A stretch of 64,000 nucleotides of DNA from Mycolicibacterium frederiksbergense (GTDB lineage: Bacteria; Actinomycetota; Actinomycetes; Mycobacteriales; Mycobacteriaceae). The notes under the pieces are model-generated. The model was not told the DNA's origin. It saw nothing but the letters and a program-made list of their open reading frames with translations, and did no database searches. The stretch's first letter is position 1. Every line of letters starts with the position of its first letter. The position numbers were made by a program, and so were the translations under genes. Location: assembly GCF_012223425.1 (NCBI RefSeq), contig NZ_CP038799.1, forward strand, positions 2,046,001 to 2,110,000, given 5' to 3'. Shown piece by piece: positions 18,479 through 28,140 of this stretch.

Positions 18479-19870
18479 ATGGGCTTCCTGAGAAGACCGC
18501 TGCTTCTCGCTGTGGCGACGCCTCTGGTCTCGATGCTGGTGGCCAGTGGTCAGGCGATTGCCATTGCCGAACCCGACAGCCCGCCACCGGACGTCATCGC
18601 CAGACTGGTCGGCGATGTCGCGCGAGCCGACGAGCAATTGGCCACGCTGCAGGCTGAGGTCCACAACCAGCAAGAATCAGTCATGAAAGCGCTCCATCAG
18701 GTCCAAAGCGCGCGTGAAGCCGCCGGCGCCGCGCAACTCACACTCGACTCCGCGCAGCGCGAAACCCAGGGTGCCACCGATGTCGTCGAGCGCGCTCAGC
18801 AACGGTTCGACGATTTCGCTGCCGCCCAGTACGTACGCGGACCGGCCCAATGGCCGCTGGTGCCATCAAGTCCCGAGCAGGCGATGTCCACGGCAGCGGC
18901 CCAGCAGGCAATGGGGCTGGCCTTCTCCGAGGCGCGAGGAGTCCTGCAGCGAACGCGGGTCACCCAGACCAATGCGCAGTCAATGGCCCGCCTGGCCCAA
19001 GAACGCGCCGATCAGGCCGCACGCGATGCCCAGGCCCGCTACGACGAGGCCGTCCAGGCCCTGCGCGCCACCGAAGCGGCGTTCACCACCAAAGAAGAAC
19101 AGATCGGCGCCGCAGCCAGCACAGCTCGCCTCGCACGTCAACGCCTGCAACAGGTCCGCCGCTCATCGGCACCAGCGGACGAGCCCGCCTCCTCGCCTAC
19201 CGGGCAGTCGGCACCGCAACCTGGCAGCTGGGATACCCAATACCCCGCACCCCACAGCGACACCGGCTGGGACACCTCGAAACCAGCTGTGCCTCGTGCC
19301 GATTTAAGTGATCCGGTAGCCATCGTCAACTCCGTCTTGCAAGTCTCCGCGGCCTCCGCGCAGCTCACTGCGGATCTGGGCCGGCGGTTCCTGTCCAAAT
19401 TGGGTCTCATCCCGAGCCCGGCACCGTCGACGGCAGCGACACCCGGCCGGATTCCACGGCTCTATGGCCAACAGGCGGTGGAGTTCGCCATCCGCAGAGG
19501 AATGTCACAGTTGGGCGTTCCCTACTCCTGGGGTGGCGGCAATGCCGCCGGACCGACACGAGGAATCGATCAAGGTGCAGGGACAGTCGGCTTCGACTGT
19601 TCAGGCCTGATGGTGTTTGCTTTCGCCGGCGTCGGTATCAACCTCCCGAAATACTCGGGAGCTCAATACGACCGTGGGCGCCGTGTTCCCGTCGCGCAAA
19701 TGCGACGTGGTGATCTCATCTTCTGGGGCCCCGGCGGTAGCCAGCACGTTGCCATCTATCTCGGACAAGGGCAGATGCTGGAATCGCCGTTCACCGGGTC
19801 CCAGGTGCGGATTGCTCCCGTGCGATCCAGTGGCATGACGACCCATGTTGTCCGGCTGATCGACTACTGA
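18479..19870 (+). CDS. Exported NlpC/P60 endopeptidase (RipA-like) 2
   Basis: Peptidoglycan endopeptidase of 463 residues, close in length to RipA (about 472). It has a signal peptide (1-29), a long coiled coil (about 40-225), a Pro/Ser-rich linker, and an NlpC/P60 domain with the mycobacterial signature LGVPYSWGGG, catalytic FDCSGL (Cys374) and SQHVAIYLG (His423). The ATG has GGAAGG seven bases upstream; a GTG at 18464 is in frame but less well placed. It is much closer to 62073-63476 than to the two proteins starting DPAADALAR. Presumed role: cutting stem peptides during growth or division. Confidence 0.93.
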   Translation: MGFLRRPLLLAVATPLVSMLVASGQAIAIAEPDSPPPDVIARLVGDVARADEQLATLQAEVHNQQESVMKALHQVQSAREAAGAAQLTLDSAQRETQGATDVVERAQQRFDDFAAAQYVRGPAQWPLVPSSPEQAMSTAAAQQAMGLAFSEARGVLQRTRVTQTNAQSMARLAQERADQAARDAQARYDEAVQALRATEAAFTTKEEQIGAAASTARLARQRLQQVRRSSAPADEPASSPTGQSAPQPGSWDTQYPAPHSDTGWDTSKPAVPRADLSDPVAIVNSVLQVSAASAQLTADLGRRFLSKLGLIPSPAPSTAATPGRIPRLYGQQAVEFAIRRGMSQLGVPYSWGGGNAAGPTRGIDQGAGTVGFDCSGLMVFAFAGVGINLPKYSGAQYDRGRRVPVAQMRRGDLIFWGPGGSQHVAIYLGQGQMLESPFTGSQVRIAPVRSSGMTTHVVRLIDY

Positions 19871-20090
19871 GCGCCAACCTGACCCACCAGGCGTGCGCAC
19901 ACAGCCCGATGACCTCAACTTTTGCCGACACAGGTCATCGCGGCCTGCGTTCAGCTACGCCAGCGCTGTTACAAGGCCCTCGTCCGCATGCGCGCGGCCA
20001 CGCCGACAGAGCGCTTCATAACCAGACAAAGTCGAACATGCTGCCGCCCAATAGAATGCGCCGTAGTTGAAGTCGCCAACGAGGTGTTCA

Positions 20091-22016
20091 TCACTTGGCT
20101 GAGCTCGCCGCCGCACCCGAGGGATCCGGCCGGGTGCGCCCGGACGCGGCCGTGGTCGCGCGCCGCCACAGCGCGAGTGTCAATGCGGCTGCCGTGATCG
20201 TCGCACCAGCCGCAACGACGTATCCGCCTTGGCGTTGGTCCTGCAGAAGATCGACCGGCCAGGGCAGTTGCAGTGACCGATAATAGGCTTCTCCGATGAT
20301 GTCGGCTCGGTGCGCCGTCATCAGACCAGCACCCAGATAGACGGCCAGTGCGCCGAGCGTCGCAACCACGGCCGACGCTGGTCGGTGCCTGCCGCGCTGG
20401 CCGAGGACCGATTCGAAGAAGAGCCAACCGCTGCCCAGCACATAGCCATTCATCAGCAGGTGCGTGGAGTGCTTGCCGACGGCGATGGCGAACAGCCCGC
20501 CGAGCAACAGCACGGCAATGCTCGAGCCGAAAATCAGCGAAGCGACGACCGGTCGGAGGAGGAACCGCATCAGCGATGACCCCGCCGCCGCCACCAGCCA
20601 CTCCCGGCGCCCGGGCGGCGCCCCAGCGTCGGCCCTCGGCAGCGTCAGCAACGCCAGCCTGCCGGGGGCACCAGTAACCAGCAGGACCGGCACAACGGTG
20701 GACAGCAACATCAAGACGAGCATCTGGATGCTGAAATCGACCGGCATGTAGGTACCGAGTCCCGACGAAGTCGCCAACAGCAACACCGCGCAGCCCAGCA
20801 CCCAGCACCCGGTACGCGACCATGGCCACCCGTGACCACGGCGGCGCAGGCGGTACGCGGCGATGACATACACCGCGGCCATGACGACCGCGGCCGTACC
20901 GAAGAACAGGTCAAAACGCCAGTCCCCCATCATCCGCCAAACATTCGGGGGCCCGGCCGGGACGAAACCGATCGCAGCCTCGGTCGGGCCCGGTTCCGAC
21001 TGCGCCACCGGTGGTGGCGGCGTCCGACCGAGTCCGACCGCAATTCCTACTGCAACACCAAAAATCACCGCCTCTGCCAGCGCCAGGCGCATCATCGGGC
21101 CGCGTGCAGTTGGATCGGATCGCAAAGCAGCAATACCTGAGCGTCGTTGTCTCCAGCCGAACACACCGAGTGCTGCGAGCGCGGCCAACTTTCCGGCAAC
21201 CAACAGGCCGTACCGACTGTCGAGGTCGCTGATCCCCACCCGGATGCCGGCATTGATCAGGCCACTGAAGCCTATTGCGACGAAGCACCACAAGGCCAGC
21301 GAAGAAAACCGGCGAACAGCCAGGGCGAGGTGTTCGCCGTGGCGGATGCCGTAGCAGAGTACCGCCAGTAGCCCACCCATCCAGACGGCCCCTGTTCCCA
21401 GGTGAATGAGCAGACTGTTCGTGGCCATATCGTGCGCACCACCGGAGGAAGAGTGCCCCGACAGTCCGATGGGCACCAAAGTCAGCAAGGCGATACCCAA
21501 GCAGACGGGAACCCATTTCCAGCGCAGCACAACGCTACTGAGCGCCGCCACCGTCGCGGCCAGTGCGGCAGTCCAACGCCAGGCGTTCGTCGTTTCCACC
21601 ATGCCCGCGGCACTCCAGATCTGCGCCGGCGTGAGCGCGGTGACCGGTCGGCCTGAAACATCGGAAACAGACAAAGCAACCAACAGGATGGCGCTGGCCG
21701 CCCACACCCCAGAGGCAGCGGCGCCCAGCCGGACCGCACGGTAGCCCGCCACATCGAGCACCCCGCTGGGCTGCGGGGGCACAAGAAACGCCGCAAACAG
21801 GAACGCGCCGACAGCCACCACGGCGGCGACCTCTCCGATAGCGCGGGCCGCCGGCAAGCCCAGTGTGGTCACCGGCCCCGAATCAGGCAGGCCCGTCGCG
21901 GTCAACACCTCGTCCAGCGACCACGACCCGATTGCGGCAGCGGTCATGCCGGCCAATACCGCCACCGTCACCAGCGTGGCTGTCACCGCAGCTTGTCGAC
22001 TCGCCACAGCTTTCAT
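20091..22016 (-). CDS. CopD-CtaG fusion membrane protein
   Basis: Protein of 641 residues with about 15 predicted helices. The N-terminal half (about 1-340) is a CopD-type copper-resistance module with HLGTGAVWMGGLLAV. The C-terminal half (about 370-610) is caa3_CtaG-type, with MPVDFSIQMLVLMLLSTVVPVLLVTGAPG and HLLMNGYVLGSGWLFFESVLG. Fusions of this kind are common in mycobacteria and are linked to copper delivery across the membrane and into oxidase. The start overlaps the ResB stop (ATGA). Together with CopC and the free CtaG it forms a copper-supply set for the oxidase subunits encoded nearby. Confidence 0.9.
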   Translation of the reverse strand: MKAVASRQAAVTATLVTVAVLAGMTAAAIGSWSLDEVLTATGLPDSGPVTTLGLPAARAIGEVAAVVAVGAFLFAAFLVPPQPSGVLDVAGYRAVRLGAAASGVWAASAILLVALSVSDVSGRPVTALTPAQIWSAAGMVETTNAWRWTAALAATVAALSSVVLRWKWVPVCLGIALLTLVPIGLSGHSSSGGAHDMATNSLLIHLGTGAVWMGGLLAVLCYGIRHGEHLALAVRRFSSLALWCFVAIGFSGLINAGIRVGISDLDSRYGLLVAGKLAALAALGVFGWRQRRSGIAALRSDPTARGPMMRLALAEAVIFGVAVGIAVGLGRTPPPPVAQSEPGPTEAAIGFVPAGPPNVWRMMGDWRFDLFFGTAAVVMAAVYVIAAYRLRRRGHGWPWSRTGCWVLGCAVLLLATSSGLGTYMPVDFSIQMLVLMLLSTVVPVLLVTGAPGRLALLTLPRADAGAPPGRREWLVAAAGSSLMRFLLRPVVASLIFGSSIAVLLLGGLFAIAVGKHSTHLLMNGYVLGSGWLFFESVLGQRGRHRPASAVVATLGALAVYLGAGLMTAHRADIIGEAYYRSLQLPWPVDLLQDQRQGGYVVAAGATITAAALTLALWRRATTAASGRTRPDPSGAAASSAK

Positions 22017-23608
22017 TGGACCGTGTCCGTACGGTGCCGGGCACGAGTTTCACCGGCGGAGTGCGCATCCGGCACCAAGCGGGTGACCAAGCGGTCGAAC
22101 TCCTCGCCCCACCCGGCATTGTCCGTTCGCGCCAGCCCGCCGAACTCGATGGACACCAGGCCGGAGGTGGCCGAGTGGCGGATTTTGACCCACACTCTGC
22201 GGCGTCGAACAATGAGCGACACCAGAAGACCGGCCATCATGGTGATGGCGAACACCAGCACCCAGATCTGGGCCGGGTCATAGGACAGCTGCAGGCTCAC
22301 AAAGTCAGTCACCGCGTCGAAGCGGACCACGGTGTTGTCCTTGAGCCTGACCTGCTCGCCGAGGCGCAGATTGACCCGCTCCATCCGCTCAAGCCTCCCC
22401 TGTCCGATCATGCGCTGGTCCAGGGAGAAGATCGATTGCGGCCTCCCGGAGTCCATTCCGGTATCGCCCTTGTAGACGTCCACCGCCACGGCGGGATCGT
22501 TAGGGGCAGGGAACGCTGACGAAAGAAGCTTGCCGTCGAGCTGCTCGGTCGGAGCCAGCAAACCTTCGATCGCGATCTGATTCTTGCGGCGCTCGTCATC
22601 GTCAGGAAAACTGCGCGCCGGCGGATCGAAACGCATCGCGCCCGATGACAGCAACGTCTGCAGATCTTCAGGCTGCCACTGCAGCGTCTGAGTACGCGAC
22701 TGCCCGTCGGGAAACGTGACGGTGAACGTCGGGGCATAGCCATGGCCCAGCAGGTACAACCGCACACCGCCCACCCGAAGTGGATCATTGACCTGCAATC
22801 GATACGGTTGCCACACGTTGGAGGTGAGGTCATCACCGGCTTGGTAATCGATATCCGCAGCGAATCCCACGGCCTGCCCGTTGGGCAGGAAATCGGCCTC
22901 AAAACCATTCACACGCACACACATCGGGAACAACTCCGTGCCGTCGACTGTCGTCCCTGGCCGGAATGCGTCGAATGCCGCGGCCGACGCAGAACAAAAT
23001 CCCGGCCCCCCATCGGCGATCACAATGACATTGCCTTCGTAGGCGTAGAGCTTGCCGGCTGCGAGCGAAATCAGCAGGCCGATCAGTGAGAAGTGAAATA
23101 TCAGGTTCCCGGCTTCTCGCAAGTATCCGCGCTCAGCAGCGATCTCGACGCCGTCCGCGCCGCGACGGGTGACCGCACGCCAACCCCGCAGTCCGGCACG
23201 AACCTCGCGCGCACGCTGCCAAGGATCGCCCTCGGCGACGACACGTCGATACTTCGGCAGCCGTGAGAGGTTACGTGGAGCAGGGACCGGTACCGCTCTC
23301 AAACCTCGGCCATAATCGGCCAAACGTGCTGTCAGACAACCAATCAAGGATACGAACAATAGGATGTAGATCGATGTGAACCATATGCTGGAGAACACGT
23401 CGAACACCTGAAACCGGTCCAACCACGGTCCGACTCTGGGATTGTCCGCGATATAGCCTGCCACCGTCGTCGGATTGACGGCGCGCTGCGGCCACAACGC
23501 ACCCGGTATTGCCGCCAACGCCAGCAAGAACAACAAGACCAAAGCAGTGCCCATCGAGGTCAGCTTGCGCCAAGCGCTGCGCAGGTACACCACAAGGCTT
23601 CGTGTCAT
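22013..23608 (-). CDS. resB: ResB-like cytochrome c biogenesis protein
   Basis: ResB/Ccs1 protein, 531 residues: three N-terminal helices, a large extracytoplasmic domain, then a C-terminal helix with VWVLVFAITMMAGLLVSLIVRRRRVW. It works with CcsA in System II cytochrome c maturation (heme delivery and attachment). No ccsA was found in the window, so the partner would be a host protein, or ResB acts in another heme or copper role. The IS630-type element has inserted about 90 bases upstream, separating the gene from operator S9. The operon continues into CopD-CtaG. Confidence 0.9.
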   Translation of the reverse strand: MTRSLVVYLRSAWRKLTSMGTALVLLFLLALAAIPGALWPQRAVNPTTVAGYIADNPRVGPWLDRFQVFDVFSSIWFTSIYILLFVSLIGCLTARLADYGRGLRAVPVPAPRNLSRLPKYRRVVAEGDPWQRAREVRAGLRGWRAVTRRGADGVEIAAERGYLREAGNLIFHFSLIGLLISLAAGKLYAYEGNVIVIADGGPGFCSASAAAFDAFRPGTTVDGTELFPMCVRVNGFEADFLPNGQAVGFAADIDYQAGDDLTSNVWQPYRLQVNDPLRVGGVRLYLLGHGYAPTFTVTFPDGQSRTQTLQWQPEDLQTLLSSGAMRFDPPARSFPDDDERRKNQIAIEGLLAPTEQLDGKLLSSAFPAPNDPAVAVDVYKGDTGMDSGRPQSIFSLDQRMIGQGRLERMERVNLRLGEQVRLKDNTVVRFDAVTDFVSLQLSYDPAQIWVLVFAITMMAGLLVSLIVRRRRVWVKIRHSATSGLVSIEFGGLARTDNAGWGEEFDRLVTRLVPDAHSAGETRARHRTDTVQ

Positions 23609-23696
23609 GTCGTCCCAGCGGCACCGGCACTACCGGCGACGTTATCGCCGACCCCGCTTACTGTGCGACCTACCGGCCCGGCTGTAGCTATACCAC

Positions 23697-24805
23697 CTAG
23701 TGGTCCGTCTGCGTATTGACCTGGTGGAGAGAGGCTCTGCCGCGTCGGACTTTGGTGATGATGTCCTCGGCGGGGCTTTCCAGATGAAGGGTTTGGGATC
23801 GGCGTTCCAATGGGTGGCCCAGGCGATGATGGCTTCGGAGAGTTCGGCGACGCTGGTGAAGGTTCCGCGGCGCAAACGTTTGTCGGTGAGTTCTTTGAAC
23901 CATCGCTCGATCAGGTTCAGCCACGAGCTCGAGGTCGGGGTGGGATGCATGTGCCAGCGGCGACGATCCTTGTGCGCCAACCACTTCGCGATCTCAGGCG
24001 TGGAATGCGCTGACAGGTTATCCAGAACGACGTGTACAGAGAGTCCACGCGCGACGCTGGCGTCGATCTGCTTGAAGAACCGCAACACGTCCGCACCGGT
24101 GTGGCCTTTGCGCAGGTCGGTCAGGACCTCGCCGGTAGCGACGTTCATCGCGGCGAACAAGTCGATGGTGCCGTTGCGCTTGTAGTCATGGGTCATGGTT
24201 CCGGCGCGGCCGGCCTTCATCGGTAACGATGGTTGAGTACGGTCCAACGCCTGGCACTGGGTTTTCTCATCGAAGCTGAACACCACCGCCCGCGCGGGTG
24301 GATTCATGTACAGCCCAACGACATCGACCAGCTTCTCCTCAAACCGCGGATCGTTGCTGACCTTGAAGGTTTCGACCTTCCACGGCTTGAGCTTGTGATC
24401 GGCCCAGATCTTGGCCACCGAGTCCTTGCCGATCCCGACCCGGGCAGCCAACGTGCGGGTACTCCAATGCGTCGAGCCGTCGGCAGGTCGCCCCTGATGG
24501 GTCAGCCTCAATACTTCTTCGACCGTGCCCGCCGGCAGACTCGACTTACGTCCACGCCCTTTGGCGATCCGGCCCACCCCCTCGATCCCCTCCTGGGCGA
24601 ACCTGGAACGCCAGCGCCGCACCGTGTCCGAGTCCACACCGCTGCGCCGCGCGATCTGCTCGTTAGCCACCCCGTCAGCAGCCCACAGCAGCGCCTGCGC
24701 CTGCACCACTTGCCGATGCGGCAACGACGTCGAGGCCGCCATCCGCTCCAACTCCGCACGCTGCGCATCACTGACCGGCAACGCGACAGCTGTCATAACA
24801 GGCAT
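23697..24805 (-). pseudogene. IS630-family transposase, frameshifted near the 3' end
   Basis: DDE transposase with an N-terminal helix-turn-helix (NEQIARRSGVDSDTVRRWRS), a second DNA-binding helix set, and the catalytic core with FSFDEKTQCQ, HVVLDNLSAHSTPE and NLIERWFKELT. The long frame runs out of the element at 23697 and stops only at 23642. The normal family tail (AEDIITKVRRGRASLHQVN, then TQTDH) is present in the next frame and ends with a TAG made from the flanking TA. The shift lies in the GCCCCGCC run at about 23770-23776, most simply one missing base. The core is intact, so partial activity or a sequencing error cannot be excluded. Confidence 0.8.
23700..23727 (+). repeat. Left terminal inverted repeat of the IS630 element
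   Basis: Begins GTGGTCCGTCTGCGTATTGA and pairs with the right end in about 22 of 28 positions. Confidence 0.8.
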
Positions 24806-24813
24806 ACTACAAA

Positions 24814-24841
24814 CTACCAGATTAATTCACAGACAGACCAC
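24814..24841 (-). repeat. Right terminal inverted repeat of the IS630 element
   Basis: On the reverse strand it begins GTGGTCTGTCTGTGAATTAA, matching the left repeat with scattered differences. Confidence 0.8.
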
Positions 24842-24971
24842 TAGGGTGCGCCGTCGAGGCAGAGTCGGTGACGCTGCGCGTCCCGCGAGGCCGGCGGTTC
24901 TAAGCATGCGGGTACGCACCTCTTTCTGCAGTTTCCGGGCCGAGCATTCGCGTGCTCGTTGCAGGCTTATC

Positions 24972-24988
24972 TACTGAGATGCTACGTA
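24972..24988. promoter_or_regulatory. BlaI-type operator S9, displaced from resB by the IS
   Basis: TACTGAGATGCTACGTA, 6-5-6 spacing. It is the only operator that could have served the resB-copD operon, and now lies on the far side of the IS630 element. It is also 85 bases upstream of ArsR, which has its own operator. Confidence 0.58.
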
Positions 24989-25052
24989 GTTTAGTTGACC
25001 GTCATCGGGCCGCATCGCCTAGGGCGCCGAGCCACGAGTGGCTTCATATATC

Positions 25053-25070
25053 AACATACTTTAGTATGTT
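25053..25070. promoter_or_regulatory. ArsR/CmtR-type operator palindrome
   Basis: AACATAC-TTTA-GTATGTT is a perfect inverted repeat with 7-bp arms. It ends three bases before the ArsR start codon, so it probably covers the promoter of the arsR-ATPase operon and a leaderless or short-leader transcript. Confidence 0.65.
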
Positions 25071-25073
25071 CGT

Positions 25074-25457
25074 ATGATTGAGCCGGTGGCTACTTGCGAA
25101 CTTCTCTGCCTAGACCTGCCTCATGCGGAGCATATTCGCGCCACCGTGCCCGACGCCGAAACCGTGCAAGCGGCCGCAGCGGCTTCGCGCGGTCTGGGAG
25201 ACGCCACCAGGTTGGCCATCGCCGCGGCGCTCGTTACCGGCGACGAGCTGTGTGTTTGCGATGTGGCCTGGGTGGTCGGGTTGTCGCAGGGACTGGTGTC
25301 CCACCATCTGCGCCAGCTCAAGAATGCCTCCTTGGTCTCGTCACGCCGCCAGGGCAAATTGGTCATGTACCGGCTGACCGAGCGCGGTCGCCAGCTGACG
25401 GCTGCCGTCCTGGGCAACGTGCCGGCCCCGGCGGAAAGGGTGACTGATCGTGTCTGA
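25074..25457 (+). CDS. ArsR/SmtB-family metal sensor (CadC/CmtR type)
   Basis: Winged-helix repressor of 127 residues. The N-terminal CELLCLD (Cys8, Cys12) and the helix segment ELCVCDVAWVVGLSQGLVSHHLRQL with two Cys resemble the metal site of CadC-type Cd/Pb/Zn sensors. Metal binding normally releases DNA and permits expression of the exporter. The ATPase start overlaps the end of this gene by eight bases. The palindrome at 25053-25070 is the likely binding site. Metal choice (Cd or Pb more likely than Zn) is inferred from the Cys ligands. Confidence 0.92.
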   Translation: MIEPVATCELLCLDLPHAEHIRATVPDAETVQAAAAASRGLGDATRLAIAAALVTGDELCVCDVAWVVGLSQGLVSHHLRQLKNASLVSSRRQGKLVMYRLTERGRQLTAAVLGNVPAPAERVTDRV

Positions 25458-27516
25458 CGCGTGCTGCGGCCCCCAGGACCTCGCCGAACTGGACTCAGGT
25501 CCCGAAGAGCTCTGGCAAGTACGGGAACTGCAGCTGGCAACGCTAGCCGCGCTTCTGTTGGGTGCGGGCTGGATCGTGGGGCGGATCGGGTACGACGATG
25601 CCGCAGTTGCCGTGGAGTTGATCGCGGTGTGTGCCGCGGCCTCGACCTTCGTCCCAGATGCAGTACGCAACCTTCGCCATGGGCGTATCGGTGTGGGCAC
25701 GTTGATGATGATCGCCGCGATCGGTGCCGTCGCGCTGGGGCAGTTCGCGGAGGCGGCGCTGCTTGGCATCCTTTTCTCGATCGCTGAAGGTTTGGAACAT
25801 TATGCCGTGAGCCGGACACGGCGGGGCCTGCGTTCGCTGCTGGCGTTGGTGCCGCCGAAGGCATCGGTTATTCGCGGCGGCAGCGAAATCACCGTGGCAC
25901 CCGATGATCTGGTCGTCGGCGATGTCATGGTGATCCGCCCCGGCGAGAGAGCTGCTACAGACGGGTTCATCCGATCCGGTCAGACCAGTCTTGATTTGTC
26001 GGCCATCACCGGCGAATCGGTTCCGGTGGAAGCCGGACCTGGCAGTGAGATCCACGCCGGTGCGATCAATGGCGGCGGCGCAATTGAGGTCGAGGTGACC
26101 GCGCTGGCTGCGGACAGCTCACTTGCTCGCATCGTCCATATCGTCGAAGATGCCCAGGAACGCAAGGGGGCAGGCCAGCGGATTGCCGACCGCATCGCCC
26201 GCCCACTGGTTCCGGCGATCATGATTTTGTCCGCGCTGATCGCTGCGGCCGGTGCGCTCTTCGGCGACCCGATGCTCTGGCTGGAGCGGGCGCTGGTTGT
26301 GCTTGTCGCCGCGTCGCCGTGTGCGCTGGCCATCGCGGTGCCGCTGACGGTCGTCGCGGCCATCGGCGCTGCCAGTCGTCAGGGCGCCCTGATCAAGGGC
26401 GGTGCGGCAGTCGAAGAGCTGGGCCGGATCAAAGTCATCGCACTGGATAAGACCGGCACCCTTACCCGCAATCAACCACAGGTGGTCGAGGTTGTCACCG
26501 TGGACGGCGTTGGCGCCGCAGACGCGCTGAAACTTGCCGCAGCGCTTGAGGCACGCAGCGAACACCCTCTGGCGCAGGCGATTCTGGCCGCTTCACCCGA
26601 TGCTCCGGTGGCCAGCGACGTCACTTCCGTGCCGGGTCACGGACTGCACGGCCGCCTCGGTGAGCACCACCTGCGCCTGGGTAAACCCTCGTGGGTCACG
26701 CCAGGAATCCTGGCCGGGGAGATCGAGCGGCTGCAGGCCGCTGGCGCCACGGTGGTGGTCCTGGCGTGCGACGGCAATGTGCTCGCGGCGATCGCGGTAC
26801 GCGACGAGCTTCGCCCCGAAGCGGCTGAAGCCGTTGGCCTGTTACAGCGACTCGGCATCACCGTGGCGATGCTCACTGGCGACAACACCCGCACCGCGCA
26901 GGCACTGGCTACCCAAGCCGGCATCACCACCGTGCATGCAGAACTACTCCCCGAGGACAAATCCGCCCTGCTACCGACGATCGCAAAGGGCCGCCCGATC
27001 GCTATGGTCGGCGACGGCGTCAACGACGCACCGGCTCTGGCCACCGCTGATGTCGGTATCGCCATGGGCGCGATGGGCACCGATGTCGCGATTGAAACCG
27101 CCGACGTGGCCCTGATGGGTGAAGACCTGCGCCACCTACCTCAAGTGCTGGCACACTCACGGCGGGCCCGGCGAATCATGGTCCAGAACATCGCGTTCTC
27201 ACTGGCGATCATCACCATCCTGATACCGCTGGCTTCATTCGGTGTGCTCGGCCTTGCCACCGTGGTGTTCATCCACGAGTCCGCCGAAGTGCTCGTGATC
27301 CTCAACGCCATCCGCGCCGCCCGCACCCGCGCTTTGCCCGGTGTGAACGTCCCGCCGCGAAGCTCTCAGGTTCACGGCGTCAACATCGGCCCACCCAAGC
27401 AGGTCGCTGACACCTGCTGTGGGCCGATGATCCCCGACCCGACGCCCGCAGTTGCATCTGTGGACCACGGTTGCGACTGCTGCGCCCCGCCGAGGATCAG
27501 CCACACCGGGAAGTGA
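25450..27516 (+). CDS. P1B-type ATPase, SPC motif (Cd/Pb/Zn exporter)
   Basis: Heavy-metal ATPase of 688 residues. The N-terminus has CCGP instead of an HMA domain. The core shows [21 protein letters not shown] with the SPC motif, DKTGTLTRN, and MVGDGVNDAPALA. The C-terminal 50 residues carry a second CCGP and CDCC, a Cys-rich tail likely to bind soft metals. The GTG start overlaps ArsR. This and the 8674-11190 protein share the SPC class but differ in their N-terminal regions and regulators. Confidence 0.93.
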   Translation: MSDACCGPQDLAELDSGPEELWQVRELQLATLAALLLGAGWIVGRIGYDDAAVAVELIAVCAAASTFVPDAVRNLRHGRIGVGTLMMIAAIGAVALGQFAEAALLGILFSIAEGLEHYAVSRTRRGLRSLLALVPPKASVIRGGSEITVAPDDLVVGDVMVIRPGERAATDGFIRSGQTSLDLSAITGESVPVEAGPGSEIHAGAINGGGAIEVEVTALAADSSLARIVHIVEDAQERKGAGQRIADRIARPLVPAIMILSALIAAAGALFGDPMLWLERALVVLVAASPCALAIAVPLTVVAAIGAASRQGALIKGGAAVEELGRIKVIALDKTGTLTRNQPQVVEVVTVDGVGAADALKLAAALEARSEHPLAQAILAASPDAPVASDVTSVPGHGLHGRLGEHHLRLGKPSWVTPGILAGEIERLQAAGATVVVLACDGNVLAAIAVRDELRPEAAEAVGLLQRLGITVAMLTGDNTRTAQALATQAGITTVHAELLPEDKSALLPTIAKGRPIAMVGDGVNDAPALATADVGIAMGAMGTDVAIETADVALMGEDLRHLPQVLAHSRRARRIMVQNIAFSLAIITILIPLASFGVLGLATVVFIHESAEVLVILNAIRAARTRALPGVNVPPRSSQVHGVNIGPPKQVADTCCGPMIPDPTPAVASVDHGCDCCAPPRISHTGK

Positions 27517-27585
27517 CCGACTTCCCTGGGCGACGACCCAACTTGCTGTGAACACGATGTCACTCAACAGAAGGGAGTGAGTGTG

Positions 27586-27910
27586 ATGACAAGAGTCAGC
27601 GACAGCGTGCGAGGGCTCTATCGCGCCGAAATGAACCCTGCCGCCACTGCCGACGACCTAGTAGTGCGGCGGCGCCACCTGGAGCGCGCCCATATCGTGT
27701 CCCAGCCGGATCCGTGGCTGCATACGTGCAATCACGCCGCGATGCTCAACTTGTGCTGCGCCAGCACGACCGCCGAGAGGCACTCGGACAGGTGCTGCGG
27801 CTGATCGTTGCCGCTCCAGGCTCGCTATCCCGTCGGCAATACCGGCCGCACATCCCGTCGGACTCATGACACCTATGCCGATGCCCGCTGATCTTCGCGC
27901 TTTAACACGA
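27586..27910 (+). pseudogene. DUF3703-like gene broken by frameshifts
   Basis: Starts with a good ribosome site (AGAAGGGAG) and ATG. The first frame holds the family segment RRRHLERAHIVSQPDPWLH and stops at 27804. The expected continuation (LRQHDRREALGQVLRLIVAA) is in a second frame, and the typical end pieces (PVGNTGRT, then TPMPMPADLRAL) are spread over two further frames. The order of the pieces matches DUF3703 proteins, which often follow metal exporters, so this is a decayed member. The family match is from memory. Confidence 0.55.
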
Positions 27911-28140
27911 AACCTCCTAGGGGCGCGGCGAAGACGCCGAAAACATCCAAGCCGTGCGACCGCTTGGCAAGTCCGCGAAACACGGCGGCTTGCTTCTCTA
28001 GAAAAAGCGGCGAACGCGCGTTCCGCCGTCTCGACTCGGGGCCACTACGAGGGCTTCCGGCTCCTCGTTCAATTCCGCCGCGACGGAATCGACGCCACGC
28101 TCGGCCATCACCGGTGAACTAGCCCGGTAGGACCGCAGGG

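Larger units (their letters stand above)
23700..24841. mobile_element. IS630-family insertion sequence
   Basis: A 1142-base element bounded by imperfect inverted repeats: GTGGTCCGTCTG at the left end and GTGGTCTGTCTG (reverse strand) at the right, with similarity continuing to about 28 bases. A TA dinucleotide flanks each side (23698-23699 and 24842-24843), the usual IS630 target duplication. One transposase gene fills it. Removing the element and one TA joins operator S9 to resB with about 220 bases between them. Confidence 0.9.

Noticed and set aside
18833..18840. GTACGTAC inside RipA-like 2, and a similar TACGTA near 56485 inside the MFS gene
   Set aside because: Single half-sites within coding sequence without a second half at the right distance.
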